A DNA stretch of 64,000 nt from Anaerococcus hydrogenalis DSM 7454 (GTDB taxonomy: Bacteria; Bacillota; Clostridia; Tissierellales; Peptoniphilaceae), in assembly GCF_000173355.1 (NCBI RefSeq), contig NZ_ABXA01000049.1:1-64000 (forward strand), given 5' to 3'. Below, piece by piece: positions 21,698 to 31,535 of the stretch. Positions within the stretch are counted from its first letter, which is position 1, and every line of letters begins with the position of its first letter. The translations under genes were made by a program, and so were the position numbers. The notes under the pieces were generated by a model. That model was not told where the DNA came from and made no database searches. It saw only the letters and a program-made list of their open reading frames with translations.

Positions 21698-21938
21698 ATT
21701 TCCTCCTAAAATTATGTAAATTAACAAAGTAACTTAGCTTACTATGTTAAATTTCTATCTAAGTATAGCACAAAAATTTATACAGGAAAAGCTTTCCTTA
21801 AAAACATTTATAATATAAAAAATAAATAATAGAAATCAATAAGAAGAAAATTAATATAGGATATTATTTAAAAATAAAAATAAGTTCTTAAATCAACAAA
21901 AATCAAGAACTAGTAGAAAAAATTTAATAGGCAAATAT

Positions 21939-22136
21939 TTGACACTACTTAAGTATGTGATATTATTAATATGGAAGTAAATATTTTCTTGAAAATATTT
22001 TCATAAGAATCTTTTTTAAAAATTAAAATGATCAAGATTTTTAAAATCATATTTTCAAGAAAATAGGACTAAAAGTTACAAGCTTGATAAAAAATTAGCT
22101 AAAAAACTTGACAAGTCTGGTCTCGATTGTTAATAT
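21939..22136 (+). promoter_or_regulatory. Two promoters and a perfect 17-bp inverted repeat upstream of bcd
   Basis: P1: TTGACA (21939-21944), 16 bp, TATTAT (21961-21966), with ACTTAAGT in the spacer. P2: TTGACA (22108-22113), 17 bp, TAATAT (22131-22136), which should drive bcd-etfBA. Between them TATTTTCTTGAAAATAT (21982-21998) and its exact inverse at 22049-22065 are separated by 50 bp. The repeats may be paired operators or an RNA hairpin. The rest of 21728-21938 shows only AT-rich sequence. Confidence 0.65.
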
Positions 22137-22222
22137 AATAACATAAGCGGTTAAACGTGTTTCTAAATATTATTTTTAAAAATTTAAAGATAATAAATAT
22201 GAAAAATTATTTAGGAGAAAAT

Positions 22223-23359
22223 ATGTATAAATTATCAGAAGATTATGAAGAAATGAGACAAATGTTCCATGACTTTGCAGAAGGTGAAGTAAAACCTCTA
22301 GCTCAAAAAGTTGACGAAGAACACATGTTCCCAGAAGAAACAGTTGCAAAAATGCAAGAATTAGGTTTCTTTGGTATTCCATTTGATGAAGAATTTGGTG
22401 GACAAGGTGCTGACACACTTACATATGTACTTGCAGTAGAAGAAATTTCAAAATATTGCGCATCAACAGGTGTAGTTTTATCAGCTCATACTTCTTTATG
22501 TGCTGATTGTATTAATAAATTTGCTAATGATGAACAAAAGAAAAAATATCTAACACCACTTGCAAGTGGAGAAAAATTAGGTGCTTTTGCCCTAACAGAA
22601 CCAAATGCAGGAACTGATGCTTCAGGACAACAAACAGTTGCAAAACTTGATGGCGATGAATATGTACTTAATGGTACAAAAATATTTATTACAAATGGTG
22701 GATACGCTGAAACATATATAGTATTTGCTATGACAGATAAATCTAAAGGAAATCATGGAATTTCTGCATTTATAGTTGAAAAAGGAACAAAAGGATTTGA
22801 TTTCGGTACTCTTGAAAATAAAATGGGAATCAATGGTTCATCAACTATGGAATTAATCTTCCAAGATTGTAGAATACCTAAAGAAAATTTACTTGGAGAA
22901 GAAGGTAAAGGATTCAAGATTGCTATGGCTACTCTTGATGGAGGAAGAATAGGAATCGCAGCTCAAGCTCTAGGTATTGCAGAAGGTGCTTTAGAAAAAG
23001 CAGTTCAATATTCTAAAGAAAGAGAACAATTTGGACGTCCTTTAGCAAAATTCCAAAATACACAATTTAAATTAGCTGAAATGGCTATAGAAATAGAAGC
23101 AGCAAGACACTTAGTTTATAAAGCAGCAAGCTTAAAAGATGCTGGTGAAAATTATTCAGTAGCTGCAGCTATGGCAAAATTAAAAGCATCAAGAACAGCA
23201 TCATACGTTGCTAACAGAGCAGTTCAAATTCTTGGTGGATATGGATATATCAAAGAATATGATGTAGAAAGAATGATGAGAGATGCAAAAATTACAGAAA
23301 TTTATGAAGGTACTTCAGAAGTAATGTTAATGGTTGTATCAGGAGCATTATTAAGATAG
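22223..23359 (+). CDS. bcd: Acyl-CoA dehydrogenase, probably butyryl-CoA dehydrogenase
   Basis: A 378-residue FAD enzyme that reduces crotonyl-CoA to butyryl-CoA in butyrate formation, working with EtfAB. The family patterns are present: ALTEPNAGTDASGQQTVAK near residue 125, FITNGGYAETYIVFAMTD for flavin contact, and the C-terminal AVQILGGYGYIKEYDVERMMRD. The catalytic base Glu is in ITEIYEGTSEVM near residue 365. The ATG at 22223 follows TTAGGAGAAAAT. Upstream in-frame ATGs would add 22 AT-rich residues and are rejected. It is followed 24 bp later by etfB and etfA, the arrangement of electron-bifurcating Bcd-EtfAB complexes. Confidence 0.92.
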   Translation: MYKLSEDYEEMRQMFHDFAEGEVKPLAQKVDEEHMFPEETVAKMQELGFFGIPFDEEFGGQGADTLTYVLAVEEISKYCASTGVVLSAHTSLCADCINKFANDEQKKKYLTPLASGEKLGAFALTEPNAGTDASGQQTVAKLDGDEYVLNGTKIFITNGGYAETYIVFAMTDKSKGNHGISAFIVEKGTKGFDFGTLENKMGINGSSTMELIFQDCRIPKENLLGEEGKGFKIAMATLDGGRIGIAAQALGIAEGALEKAVQYSKEREQFGRPLAKFQNTQFKLAEMAIEIEAARHLVYKAASLKDAGENYSVAAAMAKLKASRTASYVANRAVQILGGYGYIKEYDVERMMRDAKITEIYEGTSEVMLMVVSGALLR

Positions 23360-23383
23360 TAGAAAAAAATTTAGGGGGAATAT

Positions 23384-24136
23384 ATGAATATATTTGTATG
23401 TGCAAAGCAAGTTCCAGATACTAATGAAATTAAAATAGATCCTGAAACTAATACACTAATTAGAAAAGGAGTTCCAAGTATCTTAAATACTTATGATGCT
23501 TTTGCTCTAGAACAAGCATTAAGAATAAAAGACAAAGATCCAGAAAATGTAAAAATAACTGTTATTTCAATGGGACCACCACAAGCAGAATCTATGCTTA
23601 GAGATACTCTTGCAGTTGGAGCTGACAAGGCTTATTTAGTAACTGATAGAAAATTTGGTGGATCTGATACCCTTGCAACAAGTTATATTATCTCTGAAGC
23701 TATAAAAGAAGTAGCTAAAAGAGAAGGCGACTATGACATGATTTTCTGTGGTCTTCAAGCTATAGATGGAGATACAGCTCAAGTAGGTCCAGAAATCGCT
23801 GAGCACTTAGATGTACCACAAGTAACTTATGCTTACACAGCTGAATTAAATGATGAAGGAATCAAAGTTCTTAAAGAAGTTGAAGGTGGAGCATTAAATA
23901 TCCAAGCTAAACTTCCAGCTCTTATAACATTTACAAAATACGGCGATGAAGAATTAAGATATCCAAAAATCAAAAATAAAATGAAGGCTAAAAAAGCTAC
24001 AATTGAACAAATTACTTTAGAAGAACTAAAAGAAAATATTGATGAGAAAGCAATAGGACTTAAAGGTTCACCAACAAGAGTTAAAAAATCTTATACACCT
24101 GAACATAAAAAAATCTGGAGAAATCTACAACGATGA
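23384..24136 (+). CDS. etfB: Electron transfer flavoprotein subunit beta (3' end frameshifted)
   Basis: Binds AMP/FAD and carries electrons between NADH, ferredoxin and Bcd. The N-terminus MNIFVCAKQVPDTNEIKID and the loop FCGLQAIDGDTAQVGPEIA (near residue 125) are typical. The last residues are altered: an A run at about 24106-24112 has seven bases where six would keep the frame. The frame would then continue KKSGEIYNDEDASVSVD to a TAG at 24197, giving 270 residues that end just before etfA. As written the protein stops at 250 residues with a foreign tail. An assembly error is likely because bcd and etfA are intact. Confidence 0.88.
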   Translation: MNIFVCAKQVPDTNEIKIDPETNTLIRKGVPSILNTYDAFALEQALRIKDKDPENVKITVISMGPPQAESMLRDTLAVGADKAYLVTDRKFGGSDTLATSYIISEAIKEVAKREGDYDMIFCGLQAIDGDTAQVGPEIAEHLDVPQVTYAYTAELNDEGIKVLKEVEGGALNIQAKLPALITFTKYGDEELRYPKIKNKMKAKKATIEQITLEELKENIDEKAIGLKGSPTRVKKSYTPEHKKIWRNLQR

Positions 24137-24206
24137 AGATGCTAGCGTTTCTGTAGATAAGTTAATGAATGCTCTTTCTGATGAGAAACTTATTTAGGAG
24201 GATATG

Positions 24207-25211
24207 ATGAGTGAAAATAAAAATCTTTGGGTAATTGTAGAAACAAAAGAAGATGGATCAGCTGTAAATGTTGGACTAGAACTAATGAATCCAGGAAGAA
24301 GAATGGCTGATGCTATTGATGAAAAATTATATGCTATAATTATCGGATCAAATGTTGATAAAGCAAAAGAAGAAGTTAAAGAATATGGCGTAGATGGAAT
24401 AATCACAGTAGATAATGAAGTTTACAAAGATTATAATACAGAAGTTTACGCTGATGCTATAGATCAATTAGTTAAAAAACATAGTCCAAATATAATCTTA
24501 ATCGGTGCTACAAACCAAGGAAGAGATTTAGGACCAAGAGTTTCAGCTAGACTTCACACAGGACTTACAGCTGATTGTACAGAACTTGATATTGATGCTG
24601 AAACAAAAGAAGTTAGATGGACAAGACCTGCATTTGGCGGAAACTTAATGGCTATGATTTTATGTCCAGATCACAGACCACAAATGGGAACTGTTAGACC
24701 AGGAGTATTCTCAAAAGAAGCTATTGGTGCAAAAGATGATATTGATGTAATTGATGAAGATATCAAATTTGAAGGCGAAGCTAGAACAAAAATCTTAGAC
24801 TTTATCCCTAGAGATGAAGGAGATGATGTAGATTTAGTTGGTGCTGAATTTATAGTTTCTGGTGGACGTGGACTTGGAGATCCTAAAAACTTCTCACTTA
24901 TAAAAGACTTGGCTGATGCTCTTGATGGAACTGTTGGATCAAGCCGTGCTGCTGTAGATGCCGGATGGATTTCACACTCTCACCAAGTAGGACAATCAGG
25001 AAAAACTGTAGGACCAAAAGTTTATATAGCAATAGGAATTTCAGGAGCTATCCAACACTTGGCAGGAATCAATGCTGCAGATAAGGTTATAGCAATAAAT
25101 AAAGATCCAGATGCTCCAATTTTTGCAAGAGCTGATTATGGTATAGTTGGTGACTTATTTGAAGTAGTTCCAAAACTTACAGAAGCAATAAAAAATAAAA
25201 AAGCAAATTAA
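24207..25211 (+). CDS. etfA: Electron transfer flavoprotein subunit alpha
   Basis: A 334-residue FAD-binding subunit. The C-terminal FAD domain shows the standard signature: IVSGGRGLGDPKNFSLI near residue 215, VGSSRAAVDAGWISHSHQVGQSGKTVGPKVYIAIGISGAIQHLAG, and INKDPDAPIFARADYGIVGDLFE. Of two adjacent ATGs (24204 and 24207), the second is better spaced from AGGAGG (24196-24201). Together with etfB it should form the heterodimer for Bcd. An imperfect hairpin at 25262 follows. Confidence 0.95.
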   Translation: MSENKNLWVIVETKEDGSAVNVGLELMNPGRRMADAIDEKLYAIIIGSNVDKAKEEVKEYGVDGIITVDNEVYKDYNTEVYADAIDQLVKKHSPNIILIGATNQGRDLGPRVSARLHTGLTADCTELDIDAETKEVRWTRPAFGGNLMAMILCPDHRPQMGTVRPGVFSKEAIGAKDDIDVIDEDIKFEGEARTKILDFIPRDEGDDVDLVGAEFIVSGGRGLGDPKNFSLIKDLADALDGTVGSSRAAVDAGWISHSHQVGQSGKTVGPKVYIAIGISGAIQHLAGINAADKVIAINKDPDAPIFARADYGIVGDLFEVVPKLTEAIKNKKAN

Positions 25212-25261
25212 TTGAAAAATTTTATAAAGTTTGGGTATATTTTATATAGATCTCAAATTGG

Positions 25262-25295
25262 TTTAAGGATGAGGTAAGTCTCATCCTTAAATTTT
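25262..25295 (+). terminator. Hairpin after etfA (weak terminator)
   Basis: Stem TTTAAGGATGAG / CTCATCCTTAAA with loop GTAAGT, followed by only TTTTATAG. Partial read-through into the CoA-transferase gene is possible. Confidence 0.5.
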
Positions 25296-25347
25296 ATAGA
25301 GAAAATTTTCTATTATTATAAATTATATTTGTAAAACAGGAGGAGAT

Positions 25348-26685
25348 ATGGATTACAATAAGATTTACAAGCAAAAACTAATTAGTGCAAAAGAAGCTGC
25401 AAAGTTAGTTAAAAGTGGTGATTATGTGGATTATTCTTGGGGAGTTTTAGCACCACATGACTTTGATGAGGCTTTTGCAAAAGAAATTACTTCCCTTAAT
25501 GATATCGTTGTCAGAGGTGGGGTTGAGCTTGAAAAATATAAAATTTTTGATGCAGATGAAAAAAATGAACACTTTGTTTATAATTCATGGCATTCATTAG
25601 GTGTTATTAGAAAACTTGCTGGTGAAGGAAGGGCATTTTATTCCCCATTAAAATATTCAGAGCTTCCAAAATATTACAGAACATCTATAAGAAAACCCAA
25701 TGTTTTTGTAACTCAAGCAAGTCCAATGGATGAACATGGTTATTTCAATTTTGGTGTATCAGCATCACATCTTTATGCTGCAATAGAAAATTCAGATATA
25801 GTAATAATTGAAGTAAATAAAAAAGTACCAAGAGGACTTGGTGGATATGAAAATTGTGTTCATATAAAGGAAGTTGATTATATTATTGAAGGATCAAATC
25901 CTGAAATGATAGCTTTGGGAAAACCACAACCAAGTGATTTAGATAAGGAAGTTGCAAAATTTGTAGTAGAAGAACTTGTTGATGGAGCTTGTTTACAAAT
26001 TGGAATTGGTGGACTTCCTACAGCGATTGGAAATGAGATAGCTAAGTCTGATTTAAAAGATCTAGGAGTTCATACAGAAATGTATGTAGATTCATTTGTT
26101 GAATTATCAAAAGCAGGAATTATTACTGGTAAAAAGAAAAATATCGATAGAGGAAGACAAGTTTATGCCTTTGCAGCAGGAAGTAAGGAATTATATGATT
26201 TTATAGATAATAATGAAGAACTTTGTGCAGCTCCAGTAGATTATTGTAATGGTATTGAACAAATCTCAGCCTTAGATAATTTTATGTCTATAAACTCAGC
26301 CCTTGAAATTGACTTAAATGGTACAGTTTCTGCAGAAAGTTCGGGAATAAAACATATTTCAGGCTCAGGTGGAGCTTTAGACTTTATGCTTGGTGCCTAT
26401 AATTCTAAAGGCGGAAAATCTTTTGTAACTTTACACTCATCAAGAGTTGATAAGAAAGGAAAGAGACATTCAAATATTGTTCCTACATTAATTCCAGGAA
26501 CACAACCTACAGGATGTAGGGCAAATACACATTATATAGCAACAGAGTATGGTATGGTTAATTTAAAAGGACAATCTTTATGGGAAAGAACTGAAAAATT
26601 GATATCTATAGCCCATCCAGAATTTAGGGATGAATTAATCAAAGAAGCCGAAAAAATGAGGATTTGGAGAAAATCAAATAAATAG
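25348..26685 (+). CDS. Acetyl-CoA hydrolase/transferase family CoA-transferase (butyryl-CoA:acetate type)
   Basis: A 445-residue class I CoA-transferase of the Cat/But family, which swaps CoA between butyryl-CoA and acetate (4-hydroxybutyrate and propionyl-CoA are other substrates in the family). Seen are GIGGLPTAIG (near residue 212), the catalytic Glu in HTEMYVDSFVEL (near 238), and the C-terminal SGSGGALDFMLGA with GCRANTHYIATEYG. Its position between etfA and hbd argues for the final butyrate-releasing step. AGGAGGAGAT precedes the ATG. No clear promoter was identified in the 136-bp gap. Confidence 0.88.
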   Translation: MDYNKIYKQKLISAKEAAKLVKSGDYVDYSWGVLAPHDFDEAFAKEITSLNDIVVRGGVELEKYKIFDADEKNEHFVYNSWHSLGVIRKLAGEGRAFYSPLKYSELPKYYRTSIRKPNVFVTQASPMDEHGYFNFGVSASHLYAAIENSDIVIIEVNKKVPRGLGGYENCVHIKEVDYIIEGSNPEMIALGKPQPSDLDKEVAKFVVEELVDGACLQIGIGGLPTAIGNEIAKSDLKDLGVHTEMYVDSFVELSKAGIITGKKKNIDRGRQVYAFAAGSKELYDFIDNNEELCAAPVDYCNGIEQISALDNFMSINSALEIDLNGTVSAESSGIKHISGSGGALDFMLGAYNSKGGKSFVTLHSSRVDKKGKRHSNIVPTLIPGTQPTGCRANTHYIATEYGMVNLKGQSLWERTEKLISIAHPEFRDELIKEAEKMRIWRKSNK

Positions 26686-26705
26686 TTAAAAAAAGTCAAT
26701 ATTTC

Positions 26706-26734
26706 TTGAAAAGCTAGGAAAACAATGTTATAAT
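26706..26734 (+). promoter_or_regulatory. Sigma-70-type promoter for hbd
   Basis: TTGAAA (26706-26711), 17-bp spacer, TATAAT (26729-26734), 62 bp before the hbd start codon. Confidence 0.75.
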
Positions 26735-26796
26735 ATAAGTGTAAGTTATTAATTTAACAATCAAAAGAAACTTTTTTAAAAAACAAAGGAGTAAAT

Positions 26797-27639
26797 ATGA
26801 AAATTGGTGTAATTGGTTCAGGAATAATGGGCGGCGGAATTGTAGAAGTTGCAGCTAAATTCCATGAAGTAGTAGTAAGAGATATTAAAGATGAATTTTT
26901 AGATAAAGCTAAGGCTAGAATAGAAAAAGATTATTCTAAGCAAGTATCTAAGGGAAGAATGGAAGAAGATGCTAAGGAAAAAGCAATCAAAAATATTTCT
27001 TATACAACTGATTTAAAAGATTTGGCTGATTGTGATGTAGTTATAGAAGCTGCAACAGAAAATCCAAAACTTAAAAAAGAAATTTTTAAAGAATTAGATG
27101 AAGTTGTTAAAGAAGGAGCAATTCTTGCTTCAAATACATCTTCACTTTCAATCACAGATATAGCTGCAAGCACAAATAGACCAGAAAATGTTATTGGAAT
27201 GCACTTTTTCAATCCAGTACCAGTTATGAAACTTGTAGAAGTTATCAGAGGACTTCACACAAGTGATGAAACAAACAAAAAAATATTTGAACTTGCAGAA
27301 GAATTTGGCAAACAACCTATAGAAGTTAAAGAAGGACCAGGATTTGTTGTAAATAGACTTTTAATTCCAATGATTAATGAAGGAATTGGAGTACTTTATG
27401 ATGGACTTGCAAGTGTAGAAGATATTGATAAGGGAATGCAACTTGGAGCAAACCACCCAATGGGACCTCTTGCTTTGGCAGATCTTATTGGACTTGATAC
27501 ATGTCTTGCAATTATGGAAGTATTGTTTAACGAATTTGGTGATAGCAAATACCGTCCAAATCCATTATTAAGACAAATGGTAAGAGCTGGAGATTTGGGT
27601 AGAAAAACTGGTAAAGGATTCTACGATTATTCTAAATAA
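26797..27639 (+). CDS. hbd: 3-hydroxybutyryl-CoA dehydrogenase
   Basis: A 280-residue enzyme reducing acetoacetyl-CoA to 3-hydroxybutyryl-CoA with NAD(P)H. The N-terminal Rossmann fold has [12 protein letters not shown]. The catalytic His is in [18 protein letters not shown] (near residue 138), and the C-terminal domain has [15 protein letters not shown] and [19 protein letters not shown]. Length is standard. It has its own promoter and terminator, but belongs functionally with the bcd-etf-CoA-transferase genes just upstream. Thiolase and crotonase are not in this window. Confidence 0.95.
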   Translation: MKIGVIGSGIMGGGIVEVAAKFHEVVVRDIKDEFLDKAKARIEKDYSKQVSKGRMEEDAKEKAIKNISYTTDLKDLADCDVVIEAATENPKLKKEIFKELDEVVKEGAILASNTSSLSITDIAASTNRPENVIGMHFFNPVPVMKLVEVIRGLHTSDETNKKIFELAEEFGKQPIEVKEGPGFVVNRLLIPMINEGIGVLYDGLASVEDIDKGMQLGANHPMGPLALADLIGLDTCLAIMEVLFNEFGDSKYRPNPLLRQMVRAGDLGRKTGKGFYDYSK

Positions 27640-27648
27640 AATTTTAAA

Positions 27649-27685
27649 AAATAAGTTCTCACAAGTTGAGGGCTTATTTTTTTAC
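27649..27685 (+). terminator. Terminator after hbd
   Basis: Stem AATAAG..CTC / GAG..CTTATT around loop ACAAGTT, followed by TTTTTT. Confidence 0.65.
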
Positions 27686-27741
27686 TAAAATTTTTATTTT
27701 GGGTATAATAAAATTGATATTATATATTGAAAGGAATTTAT

Positions 27742-28925
27742 ATGAATAAAGAAAAAAGAACCAGCAAATTATCATATTTAATTGAAACGATTATGTTTTT
27801 TACTTATGCATTTTTTGCTGTAAATTGGATAGCAGGATCAACCCTTACTCCAGAGATAATGGCACATTTTGGAATAAGGGAATTTTCGCAAGCCACACTA
27901 ATTTCTAATGCTGTAACTTTGGCTAAAATTATTGGAAATTTTGCAGCAGCTTATGTATTAAATAAATTATATCCAAAAAAATCTATTGGATTAGGTTCAA
28001 TTTTTATTGTTTTAGGATCTGTAATTGCAATTTTTGCTCCAAATTTTATGATTTTTGTAATAGGAAGATTTATTATGGGATTTGGTGGAGCCTTGTTTAT
28101 TGTGTACTTTTCCCCTGTAGTTATTGAATATTTCTCACCAGAGGATAGACCTTTGATTAATTCTTTAAACACAGTTTGCTATAATGTTGGGTCAATTCTT
28201 GCCCTATTATTAGTTTCTCCTGTATTAAAGCATTTTAATAATTGGAAACATTCGCTTTTGTTTTTTGCAGGAATTAGCCTTATCTTGTTTTTTTATGGTT
28301 AATTTTTGGAAAAGATTTTGAGATTACAGATAAAACAAAAGAAAAATACACCTTAAAGCATGGTTTGAAAGAAAAAATTGCCTGGGTTATGCCCCTATCT
28401 TATTTTGGCCACCTTACTTTGTATATGGTAATGCTAAATATTTTTCCTATTTCAAATCTTTCACCAATTGATCCCAAAACTATTTCTACTCTTTTTGCAG
28501 TAGGTGGAGTTGTTGGAACAGTTATAGCCGTAATTTTGAGTAAAAAATTAAAAAAGAGGGTTCCTGTTATAAAAATTTGCACCCTTATTTTTTCAGTTAC
28601 TGCAGTTTTCATGTTAAGAGCAAAAAGTGGTTTTCTTGCATCTGTACTTGCTTTTTCTATGGGAGTTTTGATGTATGTTCCCCTAACAAGTTTTGTAACT
28701 ATACCACAAGAGCTTCCAGGTATGAATCCTGCAAGACTTACTCAAATAATGTCAATTTATTGGGCTGTTGTATATTTACTTGAAACAATTGCCTTTTATT
28801 TTGTAGGAGTTTTAATTGATAAATTTTCCTACCAAACAGGTTTGTACTTTGCAGTAATTTTATCTTTCTCATTTTTTATAGGATCATTTTTCTTACCAGA
28901 GACTTCTGAATATAAAAATAACTAG
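27742..28925 (+). pseudogene. Major facilitator superfamily transporter, frameshifted
   Basis: Together the two pieces make a 394-residue MFS permease with twelve predicted helices. Helices 1-6 are in the first piece (GRFIMGFGGALFIVYFSPVV near residue 110), and helices 7-12 are in the second from about 28300. The break is in a T run at about 28288-28294 with seven T; eight T would continue LFFLWLIFGKDFEITD. It lies towards the CynX/NimT-like end of the superfamily. The substrate is not predictable. The ATG at 27742 follows GAAAGGAATTT. A homopolymer error is the simplest explanation. Confidence 0.75.
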
Positions 28926-28948
28926 CTTTATCTAAGCTAGTTTTTTTA
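28920..28948 (+). terminator. Terminator after the MFS gene
   Basis: Stem AACTAGCTT / AAGCTAGTT with loop TATCT, then TTTTT. It overlaps the stop codon of the MFS frame. Confidence 0.75.
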
Positions 28949-28990
28949 TTTGATGAAAATGGCTTGTGGTATAATTATAATGAGGTAATT

Positions 28991-29833
28991 ATGGAAAGAA
29001 AATGTTATGGAAAAATTAATCTTAGCTTAGATTCTCTTTATAAGAGAGAGGATGGTTATCATGAAATTGATACTATCATGACTAGGATTTCTTTATTTGA
29101 TAAATTAAAAATTAAAAAAAATAATACTAATGAGATAAAAATAAAAACAAATAGTAAAGTTTTATCTGATGAAAATATTGAAAGTAATTTAATTTATAAG
29201 GCATGGTCCTTATTAAAAGACAGGGTTAAATCTCCGGGGGTAGATGTTTATCTTGAAAAAAATATCCCCATTGCTGCAGGTCTTGCAGGGGGTTCAACTA
29301 ATTGCGCTGAAATGATTTTGGCCTTAAATGACTTGTGGGATTTGGATTTGAAAGATGAGGAAATTTTTGAAATAGGAAAAAAATTAGGAGCTGATGTTCC
29401 CTTTTTCTTTTTAAAAAAATCTGCCAGAGCCCAAGGAATTGGTGAAATTTTAAGTGAATTTAAGATAAATTTGGATATGAAAATTCTACTAATAAATGAT
29501 GGGACAGCTATTTCTTCAAATTTTGTTTATAAAAGATTAAAAGATTATGGGACGGTTGAAACTGAAAAAATAATTAGAGGACTTGAGGATTCTGATAAGA
29601 GTATAGTAAAAGATTTCAAAAATGTGATGGAAGATGTTGTATATGAAAATTTCCCTCACCTATTAGACATTAAAAATAGACTTGAAAATTTTGGAGCAAG
29701 TAAGGCCTTACTTAGTGGAAGTGGGGCAAGTATTTTTGCTGTATTTTTTGATGAGGATCAAATTAATAAGGCTTATAAGTCTATTAAGGATGATTATAAA
29801 TTTGTTGAGAAGGTGAGTTTAATAGATGACTAA
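28991..29833 (+). CDS. ispE: 4-diphosphocytidyl-2-C-methyl-D-erythritol kinase
   Basis: A 280-residue GHMP kinase that phosphorylates CDP-methylerythritol in the MEP route to isoprenoids. The ATP-binding PIAAGLAGGSTNCAEMILALN (near residue 88) is characteristic, with the N-terminal KINLSLDSLYKREDGYHEIDTI and the C-terminal LLSGSGASIFAVF. The ATG at 28991 follows GAGGTAATT. A start at 28964 would add nine residues without a site. It overlaps murI by 8 bp, tying isoprenoid and peptidoglycan precursor supply in one transcript. Confidence 0.93.
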   Translation: MERKCYGKINLSLDSLYKREDGYHEIDTIMTRISLFDKLKIKKNNTNEIKIKTNSKVLSDENIESNLIYKAWSLLKDRVKSPGVDVYLEKNIPIAAGLAGGSTNCAEMILALNDLWDLDLKDEEIFEIGKKLGADVPFFFLKKSARAQGIGEILSEFKINLDMKILLINDGTAISSNFVYKRLKDYGTVETEKIIRGLEDSDKSIVKDFKNVMEDVVYENFPHLLDIKNRLENFGASKALLSGSGASIFAVFFDEDQINKAYKSIKDDYKFVEKVSLIDD

Positions 29834-30575
29834 TATTGGAGTTTTTGATTCTGGTTTAGGTGGTCTTACTGTTTTAAGGGAACTTTCTAAAAAACATAAG
29901 GCTAATTATTTTTACCTGGGGGATAATAAAAATGTTCCCTATGGAAACAGGTCAAACGAAGAAATTATCAAACTTTCTAAAGATATTGTAAGATTTTTAA
30001 TTAAAAAAGATATAGATTTTTTTGTTATTGCTTGTAATACTATTTCTGTTGTGGCTATAAAAGAGCTTAGGAAAGAATTTGATAAAAAATTTATTTCTAT
30101 AACAGATGAAGGGATTAAAGAGGCCTTAAACAGAAATGGAGATGTCTTTGTAATGGCTACAAAGGCTACCTGCAAAAATCATGCTTATAAAAAAATAATC
30201 GAAGGAAGGTCCTCTAAAAAAGTATATGAAAAATCTTGTCCTAAGCTTGTAGATTATATAGAAGAAGGGATTTTAAGCGGGGAAAAAATTGATAGCCAAT
30301 TAAAAGATTATTTGACTTTAGCTAATGAGAAAAAAATTGAAAATATAATTTTAGGCTGCACCCACTATCCTATTATTAAAAAAACCATAGAGAAAAACTT
30401 GACCTATAAGGCAAATATTATTGACCCGGCAAAGGTTTTGGCAAGAGATATTGTATTTGATGAAGATTATAATCTAAATATAGAAATTTATATGACTGAT
30501 GTAAATAAAATTTCACAAGATATGACAAATAAAATAATGGGTAAGAATATAAAAATAAAGAGTCTTTATAAATAA
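29826..30575 (+). CDS. murI: Glutamate racemase
   Basis: A 249-residue cofactor-free racemase making D-glutamate for peptidoglycan. N-terminal GVFDSGLGGLTVLREL and GDNKNVPYGNRS are typical. The two catalytic cysteines are in FFVIACNTISV (near residue 70) and LGCTHYPII (near residue 178). It starts inside the 3' end of ispE, so translation is probably coupled. Confidence 0.95.
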   Translation: MTNIGVFDSGLGGLTVLRELSKKHKANYFYLGDNKNVPYGNRSNEEIIKLSKDIVRFLIKKDIDFFVIACNTISVVAIKELRKEFDKKFISITDEGIKEALNRNGDVFVMATKATCKNHAYKKIIEGRSSKKVYEKSCPKLVDYIEEGILSGEKIDSQLKDYLTLANEKKIENIILGCTHYPIIKKTIEKNLTYKANIIDPAKVLARDIVFDEDYNLNIEIYMTDVNKISQDMTNKIMGKNIKIKSLYK

Positions 30576-30626
30576 ATCTTACATAAATTTAACAAAAACT
30601 TTATATAACTAAAAGGAGAAAATTAT

Positions 30627-31532
30627 ATGATATATGCAGTTATAGATATTGGATCAAATACTATAAGACTTTCAGTCTATAAGGAAAAAGAGGGAAAAAT
30701 TTATAATCTTTTCAATGAAAAAGAAGGGGCAAGTTTAAGATCTTATATCAAAAATGGCAAACTTAATGACAAAGGTGTTGAAAGACTTTTAGATACATTA
30801 AGAAATTTTAAACATTTGATTAATAATTTTGATGATATAGATTTTGTTTATCCATTTGCTACTGCAACTATAAGAGATTCTTCAAATAGGAGTGAAATTT
30901 TACAAAGAGTTAAAGATGAAATAGGCTTTGATATAGAAATTTTATCTGGTGAGGAAGAGTCAAAATTTGCCTTTATTGGAGCTAATTCATCACTTGAAAT
31001 TAAAAAGGGAGTTTTAACAGATATTGGTGGTGGTTCTAGTGAAATTGTGATAATTGATCAGGGTAAGGTTATAAAATCAACTTCTCTTGATATAGGATCA
31101 TTATCAGCCTTTAATGATAATGTTGAATTTTTATTTCCAAATAAGGATGATAAAAAAATTATAGAAAAAGCCATAGAAAAAGAACTAAGAGAGAGAAGTT
31201 TTTATCAAGAAGACCATGACACCTTGTGTGGGGTTGGTGGGTCTGCAAGGGCAAGTTTAAAACTTTACAATGAATATTATAAGTTAGATAAAGAAAATTT
31301 TTCTATGGATAGAAAAAAATTAAAAAATATGTTAAAAGACTTGATAGACCATGAAGATAAAAAACTTTTAGATTTGATTCTTTCTGTAAAAGCTGATAGG
31401 GTTCATACTCTTATTCCTGGAATGATTATTTTAAATAAAATTGCCAAATATTTTAAGGTAGATAAAATTAATATTAGTCAAACTGGAGTAAGGGAGGGCT
31501 ATGTTTACAATAAAGTATTAGGAAAGGAATAA
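30627..31532 (+). CDS. ppx: Exopolyphosphatase / Ppx-GppA phosphatase family
   Basis: A 301-residue actin-fold phosphatase that removes phosphate from polyphosphate or acts on pppGpp. The phosphate-1 loop VIDIGSNTIRLSVY opens the protein, GEEESKFAFIGA follows near residue 110, and the phosphate-2 loop TDIGGGSSEIV is near residue 131. It is short for the family, lacking the C-terminal HD-like domain of E. coli Ppx, as in many Firmicutes. Directly upstream of ppk, it probably belongs to a polyphosphate operon. AAAAGGAGAAAAT precedes the ATG. Confidence 0.92.
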   Translation: MIYAVIDIGSNTIRLSVYKEKEGKIYNLFNEKEGASLRSYIKNGKLNDKGVERLLDTLRNFKHLINNFDDIDFVYPFATATIRDSSNRSEILQRVKDEIGFDIEILSGEEESKFAFIGANSSLEIKKGVLTDIGGGSSEIVIIDQGKVIKSTSLDIGSLSAFNDNVEFLFPNKDDKKIIEKAIEKELRERSFYQEDHDTLCGVGGSARASLKLYNEYYKLDKENFSMDRKKLKNMLKDLIDHEDKKLLDLILSVKADRVHTLIPGMIILNKIAKYFKVDKINISQTGVREGYVYNKVLGKE

Positions 31533-31535
31533 AAA

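Noticed and set aside
22157-22222. Longer bcd start at 22157
   Set aside because: The added residues are AT-rich noise between the P2 promoter and the good ribosome site at 22211-22222; homologues start at MYKLSEDYEE.
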